A program made the position numbers and the translations under genes. From Trinickia violacea (GTDB taxonomy: Bacteria > Pseudomonadota > Gammaproteobacteria > Burkholderiales > Burkholderiaceae), in assembly GCF_005280735.1 (NCBI RefSeq), contig NZ_CP040077.1, forward strand, positions 3,100,001 to 3,164,000: a stretch of 64,000 nt of DNA, given 5' to 3'. The notes under the pieces are model-generated. The model was given only the letters and a program-made list of their open reading frames with translations, ran no database searches and was not told where the DNA came from. Positions 8,922 to 18,994 of the stretch are shown piece by piece; the first letter of the stretch is position 1; each line of letters begins with the position of its first letter.

Positions 8922-8955
8922 GTTTTAAGACACACCCCCATTTGGAGCACCTATC

Positions 8956-9669
8956 ATGCGTCACACTCACCACGCTCGTTACCTTTGGGATCGCGAACCG
9001 ATGTTCGCGGACGCCTTCTCCTTCCGCGCGTTCTGGCACGCGATCGGCCGCCACTCTCACGGGCGCGGCGGCGGTGGCGGCTACTGGGGCGGCCGCGGCG
9101 GCTTCGACGGCGATAACGAGGGCCTGCCACGCGGCCGCAAATTCACCGGCGACGATCTGCAACTGCTGCTCCTCGCGCTGATCGCCGAAGCGCCGCGCCA
9201 CGGCTACGAGCTGATCAAGGCGCTCGAAGCGCGCTCGAACGGCTTCTACGCGCCGAGCCCCGGCATGGTCTATCCGGCGCTGACGTATCTCGAAGAGCTC
9301 GGCTACGTGACGGTCCAGGTCGAAGGCAACCGCAAGCGCTATGCACTCGCCGAGCCGGGCCGCGAGCATCTGGCCGAGAATCGCGAACGCGTCGACATGA
9401 TGCTCGCGAAGCTCGCGCACATCGCCCACCGGATGGATTCCGTGCGGCGCGCCTATGCAGGCGAAGAAGCCGGCGACGCCGAGCCGGGCGGCTGGCTGCC
9501 TGAACTCTACGAAGCGAAGAAGGCGCTCAAGCGCGCGTTGTTCCGCCACGCGAACGCATCCACGGCCGAACAGCAGCGCATCGCCGCGATTCTCTTGCGC
9601 GCCGCGGCCGAAATCGAAGGCGGCGCAGGCAAGCCCGCCGGCGACCCGGGCACCGGCGAAACCGTTTGA
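8956..9669 (+). CDS. PadR-family metal-responsive regulator, YqjI-like
   Basis: A 237-residue winged-helix repressor. The first 60 residues are rich in His and Gly (MRHTHHARYLW, HAIGRHSHGRGGGGGYWGG), as in E. coli YqjI, whose His-rich N-terminus binds nickel. The PadR domain (about 70-145) shows LLLLALIAEAPRHGYELIKALE, then SPGMVYPALTYLEELGYV and EGNRKRYALAEPGREHL. A C-terminal dimerisation helix region follows. It precedes a siderophore-interacting reductase gene by 17 bp, the same pairing as yqjI-yqjH. Metal specificity is inferred from that parallel. Confidence 0.88.
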   Translation: MRHTHHARYLWDREPMFADAFSFRAFWHAIGRHSHGRGGGGGYWGGRGGFDGDNEGLPRGRKFTGDDLQLLLLALIAEAPRHGYELIKALEARSNGFYAPSPGMVYPALTYLEELGYVTVQVEGNRKRYALAEPGREHLAENRERVDMMLAKLAHIAHRMDSVRRAYAGEEAGDAEPGGWLPELYEAKKALKRALFRHANASTAEQQRIAAILLRAAAEIEGGAGKPAGDPGTGETV

Positions 9670-9686
9670 ATTTCTGGGAAGACGCT

Positions 9687-10491
9687 ATGCAGAACCACCC
9701 CGAATTGACCGTGACGCGCGTGCGTCACCCGCTGAAATTCCGTCTATTGCAGGTCAAGCGCATCCACACGCTGACGCCGCATCTCAAGCGCATCACGCTG
9801 ACGGGCGACGATCTCGCCGACTTCGAATCGGCGTCCTTCGACGATCACCTCAAAGTGTTCTTCCCCGAGCCCGGCGCGGACAAGCCGGCGATGCCGGTTG
9901 CCAGCCCGGACGGTCCGGTGTTTCCGTCCGACCGCCCACGCCCGACAGCGCGCGACTACACGCCACGCCGCTTCGATCGCGCCGCGCGCGAGCTCGACAT
10001 CGACTTTGTGCTGCACGACGCGGGTCCGGCCACGACTTGCGCAGCCCGGCCAATACCTCGGCGTCGGCGGCCCGCGCGGTTCGTTTATCGTGCCGACCGG
10101 CTTCGACTGGCACCTGCTGATCGGCGACGACACCGCACTGCCCGCGATCGCGCGCCGCCTCGAAGAACTGCCGGCAGGTTCACGCGTCGCCGCGATCCTC
10201 GAAGTCGCCGATTTCTCGGCGCAGATCGAGTTCAACACGGCCGTGGATCTCCACGTCGTCTGGCGGCATCGCAACGAAGCGGGCGCGCAAGACGATGCCC
10301 TGCTGCAAGCGGTGCGCTACACCTATCTCCCGGAAGGCGACGGCTATGTGTGGGCCGCGGGCGAATCCTCGGCGATCCGCGCGGTGCGTCAGCACTTGTG
10401 CACCGAGCGCGGCATCGACAAGACGCGCATTCGCGCCTCGAGCTACTGGCGGCGCGGCGCGGCGGCGGTTCACGAAGCGCTCGACGACTGA
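9687..10491 (+). pseudogene. siderophore-interacting (YqjH-like) FAD/NADPH ferric reductase, frameshifted
   Basis: A flavin reductase that frees iron from ferric siderophores in the cytoplasm. The first part reads MQNHPELTVTRVRHPLKFRL to FVLHDAGPATT (FAD-binding barrel, ARDYTPRRFD). The NAD-binding half continues in another frame from AQPGQYLGVGGPRGSFIVP to YWRRGAAAVHEALDD. The break is at about 10036-10040, where ACT-T-GCG-CAG looks like ACT-TGG-GCG-CAG with two bases lost. Total length 805 bp is one base over a multiple of three, consistent with a 2-bp deletion from 807. Either a fresh pseudogene or an assembly error. It follows the PadR gene in one operon. Confidence 0.85.
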
Positions 10492-10540
10492 CCCGCAGCC
10501 CCCGCCGGACGGACGTCACACACAACAGGCATCAACCAAT

Positions 10541-10642
10541 ATGTACGCCCTTTCCTCCAGCCGCGAGCGCAGCCTGCTATGGCTCCTCGCGCTGACCCAG
10601 TTCACGCTGAGGTTTTCTCCCGGTCAGAGAGTGTCAACTTAG
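10541..10642 (+). pseudogene. MFS transporter gene remnant, first ~22 codons only
   Basis: ATG at 10541 reads MYALSSSRERSLLWLLALTQ and then FT, the cytoplasmic start and beginning of the first helix of an MFS drug or siderophore exporter of the kind that usually follows this reductase gene. At about 10607 the similarity stops and the frame enters unrelated sequence, ending at 10642. The remainder is not elsewhere in the window. This is a clear breakpoint between core-like and accessory DNA. Confidence 0.7.
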
Positions 10643-11092
10643 TCTAGAAAGGCCCAGTAGGTAAGGCTGCCACCGCGTTTGGGACGAGTTGACACCGACG
10701 CAGGCGACGCTTTCGCAACGCTGCCTTGACCTTCGACTTGGGAGGACTCACGGAGGTGAGCACCGACATGCTTGTTGATACCATCGACCGGTTATGGTGG
10801 CTGGGATGCTTAAACGTCGAACCCAGCACCGATCGCCGGCTTTCCCCACCCAATACTATGTCGCTCGACCTAGTTCTGTGGTTTATAGCGCAGCCATTAT
10901 TTGGTCGCAAGTAGGTTTATGCCCTGAGTCATCCTGTCCCTGACCCGACACGGCCGCACATTGCGCACATCACGATTAAGCCTCGGGAATGAATGCGTCC
11001 TTGTGACTCCTTCGACGCTACATCGGTGAAATGGGGCCGGATTATCTTGCGCACGCACACGCGGCGCAGGTGTTTCCCTTATCCCTCGGCTC
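10643..11092. other. intergenic, possible insertion-sequence relic
   Basis: No gene that I can support. TGTCAACT (about 10628) and AGTTGACA (about 10687) form a short inverted pair directly after the MFS breakpoint, compatible with one damaged end of an insertion element. Short frames on both strands match no family I recognise. Confidence 0.3.
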
Positions 11093-11120
11093 TTGCAAAA
11101 TAGGTCGAACGACCTATACT
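11093..11120 (+). promoter_or_regulatory. promoter with TetR-type palindromic operator in the spacer
   Basis: TTGCAA (11093-11098) and TATACT (11115-11120) are 16 bp apart. The spacer and the start of the -10 are covered by the palindrome TAGGTCG-AA-CGACCTA (11101-11116). This is the typical size and placement of a TetR-family operator. It could drive the 78-residue gene at 11325 and the TetR gene at 11667, which would make it autoregulated. Confidence 0.65.
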
Positions 11121-11324
11121 AGTTATACGGACGATCGGTGATCGATGACATCGGCTCTGGCTTCGGCAGGCCCTGTGTAGATGCCGGCGACCAAAGTGGC
11201 ATGCGCTCTTTGACGCCATAAAACAATTGCGAGGGCAGACCGCACACGATCAATAGAACATTGGCGTAGCGCCAAAGACTAGGTCACGACGTCAGAAGTG
11301 TTGGGTGATTGGAAGGAGAAGTCG

Positions 11325-11561
11325 ATGGCTACCGCGGGAAAATCGCTGCGCCGAATGGTTGAACACTGGCTTTCCCCCGAGCCTGGGCAACGCGTCCGGG
11401 TCACTGAGTTCAGAAACAAACACGCAAGGTATCAGCGCTATGTGCGTATTGAGACATCAAAGGCTAGTGGGCCGGTGGCATTGATCTTCTTTCGCCACCA
11501 AGACGGCACGTGGTGCATATACCCACCCCGTCCGGAATTTCCAACGATGCGCGTCGCATAA
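11325..11561 (+). CDS. 78-residue hypothetical protein, paralogue of the gene at 55494-55730
   Basis: Function unknown. Start ATG 11325 is preceded by AAGGAGAAGT, a strong ribosome site. The protein begins MATAGKSLRRMVEHWLSPEP, has VRVTEFRN in the middle and a conserved C-terminal block (FFRHQDGTWCIYPP ... MRVA). The same length, the same ribosome site and about 45 of 78 identical residues are found in a second copy at 55494-55730. It is small and basic, with no signal peptide or membrane segment. It lies between a TetR-operator promoter and the TetR gene. Confidence 0.75.
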   Translation: MATAGKSLRRMVEHWLSPEPGQRVRVTEFRNKHARYQRYVRIETSKASGPVALIFFRHQDGTWCIYPPRPEFPTMRVA

Positions 11562-11666
11562 CCGGACATACGAAACCCACGTGCCATCGTTTCCAAATGG
11601 ATGCGAACGCCGCGTAAGCGGGGCAATACGGATGAGTCTTGCACCAAACTGGTCAAATGACCGAGA

Positions 11667-12506
11667 ATGGCACTATCGCGACGAAACATGTCGACAAATT
11701 TGTGGCTCGCGGCCAATCAGACCATGCCCAGAGAAACTTCCCCTCGCGAAGGCCTGTTGCAGAGCCAACTCGCGAAAAACGATGCAGCGACTCAAGCCCT
11801 TCCGTTTTCCGAACCAGGCGTCGATTCCGGCAAGCGTGCATTGACGGTACGCGGGCGCAATGCGGTCGCCCGAATACTGAAATGCGCGACCGATATGTTC
11901 GTCGCCGAAGGGTACGGCGGAATGAGCATGCGCAAGGTCGCATCAAGTGCCGGTATAGCTCTGTCGAACCTTCAACATTACTTCCCTACTCTCGAGGCGT
12001 TGTTCGTTGCGCTCATGAGGCAGGCGATATCGGAGTATTCCGATACATATGACAGCGTTAGACATGATCCGTCACTCACGCCGGAGGAACGTTTGGAAAA
12101 GGTCGTCCGGCTGCTGATCGAGGACGACAAGCAGCCAAGGACCCAGAGCCTATTCATTAACATGTGGGCGTTGGCGCAGACTCACGATTTCGCGCGACAA
12201 ATTATGGAGGAAGCCTACATTTACCAACGACGCTGGATTCGTGGCTTTGTTGAGGCAGTCAACCCCGATTTGCCCACATTGGAACTTTCATGCCGGGCGG
12301 CACTGATCACTTGTCAGATTGAAGGTTTGTTGGTCTTGATCCCGCAACGCAATCGATTTCCGTCAGACATCAGGGGAATTGAGGACGAGGCAGTGCGCGC
12401 CATTATGGCTCTCGCTCGTGCGGAAAGTTCGCGAGGAACCACTACACGAGGCAAGTCTCTCAAATCTGTCGAGAGGAATCCAACATTCCCCGCTTCCGGA
12501 GGCTGA
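11667..12506 (+). CDS. TetR-family transcriptional regulator
   Basis: A DNA-binding repressor with an N-terminal helix-turn-helix (about residues 60-110: ILKCATDMFVAEGYGGMSMRKVASSAGIALSNLQHYFPTLEAL in outline) and an all-helical ligand domain with W-rich segments (FINMWALAQ, QRRWIRGFVEAV). It has 279 residues from ATG 11667. ATGs at 11688 and 11724 are alternatives, and none has a convincing ribosome site. A TetR operator lies upstream at 11101-11116 and a GMC-oxidoreductase relic downstream, so it may once have controlled that gene. The effector is unknown. Confidence 0.85.
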   Translation: MALSRRNMSTNLWLAANQTMPRETSPREGLLQSQLAKNDAATQALPFSEPGVDSGKRALTVRGRNAVARILKCATDMFVAEGYGGMSMRKVASSAGIALSNLQHYFPTLEALFVALMRQAISEYSDTYDSVRHDPSLTPEERLEKVVRLLIEDDKQPRTQSLFINMWALAQTHDFARQIMEEAYIYQRRWIRGFVEAVNPDLPTLELSCRAALITCQIEGLLVLIPQRNRFPSDIRGIEDEAVRAIMALARAESSRGTTTRGKSLKSVERNPTFPASGG

Positions 12507-12695
12507 AACTTTCTACCCGTTTTTGATGAGGAAGGCAACGATGGCGGGGATCCACTGTTCTGCGGTGTCCGCCCATGAGCCGACATGGCAGACGCCGAAA
12601 TGGTTACGTTGCGCGGGTCAGAATAGAGGCCGAGGTGGCGATCGGCAAAGAATGATGGGAATGAATCCAGCGCCTGCGTGCGGCGGGGGCGAAGT

Positions 12696-12850
12696 ATGTC
12701 GGCCACAGTCCGCGAACTCGAGTTCGACTACATCGCGGTGGGAGCATGTTCGCGTATGTCGTATTGAATGCCGTACCGGCGCAACATGGCCGGGCAGGCA
12801 CCGCTGGGGGCCCGGACCAGCGGTATCGTGCGCAATTCGATTTGCAACAG
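12696..12850 (+). pseudogene. GMC-family FAD oxidoreductase relic (N-terminal fragment)
   Basis: ATG 12696 reads MSATVRELEFDYIAVGA, the FAD-binding beta-alpha-beta start of choline-dehydrogenase-like enzymes (expected FDYIIVGAGSAG). After a frame change it continues VVLNAVPAQHG ... AGGPDQ, matching the expected GCVLANRL...HG ... EAGGPD. The catalytic body of about 500 residues is absent. It lies 190 bp after the TetR gene. The call rests on two short motifs, so it is tentative. Confidence 0.4.
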
Positions 12851-13481
12851 CTATGGCCGCCGACGCTGCTCTTGATCAACGCGAACGGCCCGCTCCTCAG
12901 TTGCTCCTTAAGTAACTCCACGCCGTTGGCGGAAGTAGCTGCCGTTATCACCGCAATCGGCTGCCCGACTCGCAAGAGTCTCTAGTCCGACCGCCGCCTT
13001 CGCAATCCACTCCAACGCCGGTCCTGTACCAAGTCGGAGGCGTTTTCCGATCAATACCGTCAGGCGGGTTGTCGGCCATAGCCGACTTTCGGGGAGCTGT
13101 ATTGGTGAGGCGGCTCCGGGCCGCTTTCCAGACGTTCGGACTGCAACCGCGGCGAATGTCGGGTCTCGCCGCCAGCGGATGCGTACTATCGACCCTGACC
13201 GGACGATCGAGTTGGCACGAGGCGTATGGCCGTTTCCGGGGTACAGCAGCCATCGCCTTCGTCGCTGCTCCACGATGTTAGCTAGAAGTACGGTAAGCCA
13301 CGAGGCGTTGGTCCGTTGATGTCGCGGACACCTTGCTGTGTCGCCATCACCTCGGAATCACCATCCACGAGCCTGCGGCCGACGAGCGGATGGTCTGATA
13401 GCACTTTGCCCACAACCTGACTTTTCTCGCCGTGTGTCGACTGCACTGCGTTGTTCTAGAATTGTTGATACGGGGGCCAAC
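12851..13481. other. no recognisable gene
   Basis: Frames of up to about 120 codons exist on both strands but overlap each other, have poor starts and match no family I recognise. Probably decayed coding DNA, given the relic just upstream. Confidence 0.4.
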
Positions 13482-14027
13482 ATGAAACTTGGATTGGTAT
13501 CTGGACTGCTGAGCGGCGCGCTGCTTGTCGGTTGCATGTCCGCTGGGGTCGAAGTGAGGCCTGAACAGATGGCGGCCTTCCGGCGCGGCGTGACGACGCT
13601 TCAAGAAGTGACAGCCACCCTCGGTCCGGCATCAGTGCAGACCGCCTTGGACGACGGTTCGATGCTGCTGGTCTACACGTTCGTAAAGTCGAGGCCGCAC
13701 CCCGAGAACTATATTCCGATCATCGGATCGCTGATTGGTGGTGCCGACACTCGCTCGTCGGCCGCCGTGTTCCTGTTCGATGCGCGCGGCGTCCTCAAGA
13801 GTGCGAACACGACGACCTCGAACGTCGGCACGGGCCTGAGCTCCGACCTGCGCAACGCGCATGCGCCAATTGTTGAGGCACCCGTTCGGCCGGCCGCCGT
13901 GCAAAGCGTTGCGGCGCCCGTCGTGGACAAGAGCACTGATCCCGCCGCCGTGCAGAGCGTCGAGCCACTACCGGAAGAAGAGGGCCAACCAGCATCGGAT
14001 AACAACGTTGGACCGCCACCGGAATAA
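13482..14027 (+). CDS. OmlA/SmpA-like outer-membrane lipoprotein
   Basis: A 181-residue lipoprotein: MKLGLVSGLLSGALLVGC gives a lipobox with Cys18. Residues 25-70 (MAAFRRGVTTLQEVTATLGP ... MLLVYTFV) have the pattern of SmpA/OmlA (BamE-fold) domains: a helix beginning 'rGvTtlqeV', then a strand. A glycine-rich hydrophobic stretch follows (IIGSLIGGADTRSSAAVFLFD). The C-terminus is Pro/Val-rich with an internal repeat AAVQSV (three times), probably disordered. Start ATG 13482 is set by the signal peptide. After the TAA the same frame continues readably for 33 codons. Confidence 0.75.
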   Translation: MKLGLVSGLLSGALLVGCMSAGVEVRPEQMAAFRRGVTTLQEVTATLGPASVQTALDDGSMLLVYTFVKSRPHPENYIPIIGSLIGGADTRSSAAVFLFDARGVLKSANTTTSNVGTGLSSDLRNAHAPIVEAPVRPAAVQSVAAPVVDKSTDPAAVQSVEPLPEEEGQPASDNNVGPPPE

Positions 14028-14421
14028 TGCGTCCAGCCTGCTCCGGTCGTTGACCTGCGACAGCTTGTCAATGATGAGCGGCCGGTCGTATGGTACGAGA
14101 CGCCGTGCAACGAAGGTCTCTTCATGGCCGACTGATGTCTGATGCGGTCGGCCGAACGCGACCCTGAAGAGCCCTTCGGTTTTCCCGTTAACCGACAGTC
14201 GTGAGCAACGATTCGTATCGTTCGCTCGAGGCGATCAAATATTTGGCTAGCTTCGCAAGGTCGATATACTTTCGTAGCGGCGGGGGAAAGGACACCCCGT
14301 CAGGGGCACCAGTGGGTAATGCCGACCGCGCCCAGGGTCTTGGGCACCGTCTGCGTAAGAGTCAGGCGCAGACCATGCCCCGCCGCAGCGCCTCGTTCAA
14401 GCTTGCCGCTATCCGTGGCGA
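14028..14421. other. intergenic with possible readthrough extension
   Basis: Directly after the lipoprotein stop the same frame reads CVQPAPVVDLRQLV ... NEGLFMAD and stops at about 14129. This looks coding-like and may be an original C-terminus cut off by a nonsense change. Nothing recognisable from there to 14421. Confidence 0.3.
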
Positions 14422-14922
14422 CTACACTTGCCGAGCCCAATCTACCTCATCGTCCGCCGGTCTTCGAACATGCGGTAATGCTCTTTCCTCACACGCACCG
14501 ATCATTTCGTAATTGCGGCGAGCCTCCGAGAGAGACGGTCGATTTGCCCCGCCAGAGAAATCAGGATCGCGTGTTTGAATCAAGTCATCCTCCCAGAAGC
14601 AGACCGGGCAGATTTCGTATGATCCAGGACAGAGATCGCGAAGGGTACGGTGGCCACAACACTCACACACTCTACGGTAGCCTGGCATACATCGCTGCAA
14701 GTCAGAGTTTGGAATAGTCGCCAGCGCCGATTGGCCTGCCCCAAGCGGGAATTCGACTTCATAAGCGGCAACCAATCCGAGACTTGAATGGACGAGCACG
14801 ACCGTTCCTACAGTTCCTGCCCTCACGCGCAGTGTCGACATCTCGCCGATCTTTTGCGCTTCTACATCCCGGGTAGGGACAACCAGGTCATTTTCCGAGA
14901 TTGATCGATTCTCTTGAGCCAT
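14422..14922 (-). CDS. DUF4926-CPCC two-domain protein, orphan immunity-like
   Basis: Function not established. Residues 8-78 (ENDLVVPTRDVEAQKI ... GTVGTVVLVHSSLGLVAAYEVEF) match the pattern of the small DUF4926 domain. Residues 82-160 form a cysteine-rich CPCC domain with Cys86, 88, 89, 98, 105 and 108 in CECCGHRTL ... CPGSYEICPVCFWEDD, likely a zinc site. Both domains are often found as stand-alone proteins in toxin-immunity loci, so a fused pair suggests an immunity protein; this is inference. It has 166 residues and starts at ATG 14922. No toxin gene is adjacent; upstream DNA is degenerate. Confidence 0.75.
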   Translation of the reverse strand: MAQENRSISENDLVVPTRDVEAQKIGEMSTLRVRAGTVGTVVLVHSSLGLVAAYEVEFPLGAGQSALATIPNSDLQRCMPGYRRVCECCGHRTLRDLCPGSYEICPVCFWEDDLIQTRDPDFSGGANRPSLSEARRNYEMIGACEERALPHVRRPADDEVDWARQV

Positions 14923-15369
14923 TGTTGGAATACGTCGGTATTACGACGCCTCGATTTCCCTGACGCGGATTGTCGAGGATCTACACCCGCATGTCGACTG
15001 TCCGCTCCTGGCCGATGGTGTCCAGGATCTCGCCATGTTCTTGCTGAATCGCTCTCTTCGGCCAGTTCCGGACGCAAGCAAGGCTTGCATGGGCTGCGAC
15101 CCTCGACGCCTCTGATGGCGTCGCTGCCTCATTGCCCATCTCACGACCAGCCGTGCCACGCGATCGTCAGCAGCCGCGCAAGGGCACTGTCAACCTGCAA
15201 GTCTGGTATGATCCGCAATCCCGCCAGCTGCGCGCACAGCATTCCACGCGAGGCATCCCGGCCTCGACTGCCCGTGCGTCATTCCACGATTCCTTTCGCA
15301 ACCCGGCAGGCAAAGTGACCTGCTGCCATGCTCGCGCCGATCGTCGGCCAACCTCTCGAGGAGAATGTA
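14923..15369. other. degenerate intergenic region upstream of the sigma factor
   Basis: No gene I can support. On the minus strand short pieces such as HGEILDTIGQERTVDMRV and ILDNPRQGNRGV, interrupted by a stop, read like decayed protein and abut the CPCC gene start. On the plus strand TGGTATGAT (15204-15212) is an extended -10 that could start the sigma-factor transcript. Confidence 0.3.
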
Positions 15370-17358
<1,989 letters not shown>

Positions 17359-17463
17359 ACAAAGTCGGGAGTGACGTCCCTTCGACTCTCTGCTCCAAAC
17401 CCGCAGCGAGCACGCGCCGACCTGATCGCTACCCTGACATGACGTGTTCGCGGCGCGGAAAAC

Positions 17464-17667
17464 TTACAGCGGCTTGATGTTGGCGGCCTGTTTCCCCTTG
17501 GGGCCTTGCTTGACTTCAAAGCTGACCTTCTGGTTTTCCTGAAGTGATTTGAAGCCGCTTCCCTGCACTTCGGAGAAGTGCGCGAACAGGTCTTCGCCGC
17601 CGTCGTCCGGCGTGATGAACCCGAAACCCTTCGCATCGTTAAACCACTTGACGGTACCTGTTGCCAT
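17464..17667 (-). CDS. cspA: cold-shock domain protein
   Basis: A 67-residue single-stranded nucleic-acid-binding OB-fold protein that melts RNA structure. RNP1 KGFGFI and RNP2 LFAHFSE are intact, and the ends MATGTVKWFNDA and KQAANIKPL are typical. Convergent with the sigma-factor gene (105 bp between stops). Several such paralogues are normal in these genomes; whether this one is cold-induced cannot be seen. Confidence 0.95.
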   Translation of the reverse strand: MATGTVKWFNDAKGFGFITPDDGGEDLFAHFSEVQGSGFKSLQENQKVSFEVKQGPKGKQAANIKPL

Positions 17668-18403
17668 GTTCTGAATGTTCCAATGAGACTAGTTGTAGAT
17701 GACACGACCTGCCTGCGCCGATCGTGCGGCTATCTTGTATCACAAGTGAGCCGTCGCAGACAAACTCAGTTTTTTGTTCGGGCCCGACGACCTGTAGCTT
17801 ATGACGCTCCGCGGGATCCGGGCCGTTACATGCTGCCCGTCTAAGGCGGTGCGCAAACGCGGTCCGCTTTGTCGCCCGTGGGCCGGCAGTTTCTGTTCGT
17901 GCTGCGGATAACGCCGTACGCAGCGGCGGGAGGCAGCCCGCAACGATCCCACACTGGATTGTCTGCCGCCGCGAGGATATTGAATTCGGGCTAGTCGCGG
18001 AAAGCGATGCCTGTGCAGAGTCTGTGAACAGACTGGTTGAGCGGTAGCGTATGGCACTCGATAGCGAGCACGTCGGTCGGATCGACATCGTTGTGAGGGG
18101 TCATAGTACTGTCGACGGGCACCATGTGCCGGTGGACGTCGTGACGCCGCGGCGGCATCAGACATCAGACTATTCCTAGCCAACAACATTTGGCCGGTCC
18201 TCGGCCTTATGGAAAGCTTCGCATAAGGCCGATATGCGTGCATTGATCATCGGGCAGGTCTCGGCGCGGAGCAGCCGTTCGAGAGACCGATCTGCAGTAT
18301 GACCAAGAGGCAGAAACTGGCCGATAGGTGACCACCGGGATGTGGGTCCGGATGGGAATGAACCGCCCCGACGCTACCAACCGGGACTACGTACCGTAGC
18401 GTT
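17668..18403. other. long non-coding region upstream of the cold-shock gene
   Basis: About 740 bp with no supportable gene. The part next to cspA should carry its promoter and 5' leader. A perfect 10-bp hairpin CGGCCTTATG / CATAAGGCCG (18202-18211 with 18222-18231) sits in the middle without a T-run. Confidence 0.4.
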
Positions 18404-18450
18404 GACCCGCACCGTGTCGCCGTTGTCTGGACGGCGACACGGTGCGGGTC
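18404..18450 (-). terminator. 20-bp perfect hairpin at the end of the gene at 18449-18916
   Basis: GACCCGCACCGTGTCGCCGT (18404-18423) and its exact reverse complement (18431-18450) enclose a 7-nt loop TGTCTGG. The stem overlaps the stop codon of the minus-strand gene. There is no T-run after it, so it may act as a terminator, an mRNA 3'-end stabiliser or a mobile-element scar. Confidence 0.6.
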
Positions 18451-18916
18451 AGTTGAGTGCAGCCGCCACGTCCTTACTCAACGCGCTGGGCTTCGCATGG
18501 ACGCTCTGAACACGCGTGCGGCCGGCGACGATGTCGTCCGAATTGATGGAGATGCTTTCCGTCACCTTCGCGCGTGCTGTCGTGATCGGCGACGCCTTGT
18601 ACGGGTTACCACGCCGGATATAGTCGTCGACGTCGACCTCGATCGCATATTCAAACGACCCGCTTACATCCGTGACGACCAGACGGATAGCGTTGATGGG
18701 AATGCCCTTCAGTCTCTCTTCGCATACCCGATTCAAGATATGGTCGCGGACAATCGCCGACGACGCGGGACCTTCAAACGACGATTCGGTGTGCTCAAGA
18801 TGAACCACGACCAAAGGTTTCGGGGCTTTCGTCAACGCAATGCGATATCGCAAAGCACATGGCGAATTCGCCTCATCGGGATAGATGATGTCGGCGTAGT
18901 CGGTGCGGTAGGGCAT
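18449..18916 (-). CDS. hypothetical protein, 155 residues
   Basis: I recognise no family. The protein starts MPYRTDYADIIYPDEANSPC at ATG 18916, which has GGAG six bases upstream. It alternates strand-like segments (LVVVHLEHTE, IRLVVTDVSGSFEYAIEVDVDDYI) and ends SALSKDVAAALN; no signal peptide or membrane segment is visible. The reading frame is clean and ends in the 20-bp hairpin. It lies just downstream of an integrase relic on the same strand, so it may be cargo of the same element. Confidence 0.6.
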   Translation of the reverse strand: MPYRTDYADIIYPDEANSPCALRYRIALTKAPKPLVVVHLEHTESSFEGPASSAIVRDHILNRVCEERLKGIPINAIRLVVTDVSGSFEYAIEVDVDDYIRRGNPYKASPITTARAKVTESISINSDDIVAGRTRVQSVHAKPSALSKDVAAALN

Positions 18917-18994
18917 AGATGCTCCGTAGAGTTGGATATGCCAGCCCGGTTGAACTGGCAAATCCACCCTACGCAGATGGCGCAGAAGTCAAGC

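Noticed and set aside
12908..13273. 121-codon minus-strand frame and overlapping plus-strand frame in the TetR-lipoprotein gap
   Set aside because: Mutually overlapping, no ribosome sites, no family match; treated as decayed DNA.
17740..18243. Minus-strand frames upstream of the cold-shock gene
   Set aside because: Overlapping frames with Arg/Ser-rich, low-complexity translations; more likely promoter and leader DNA.
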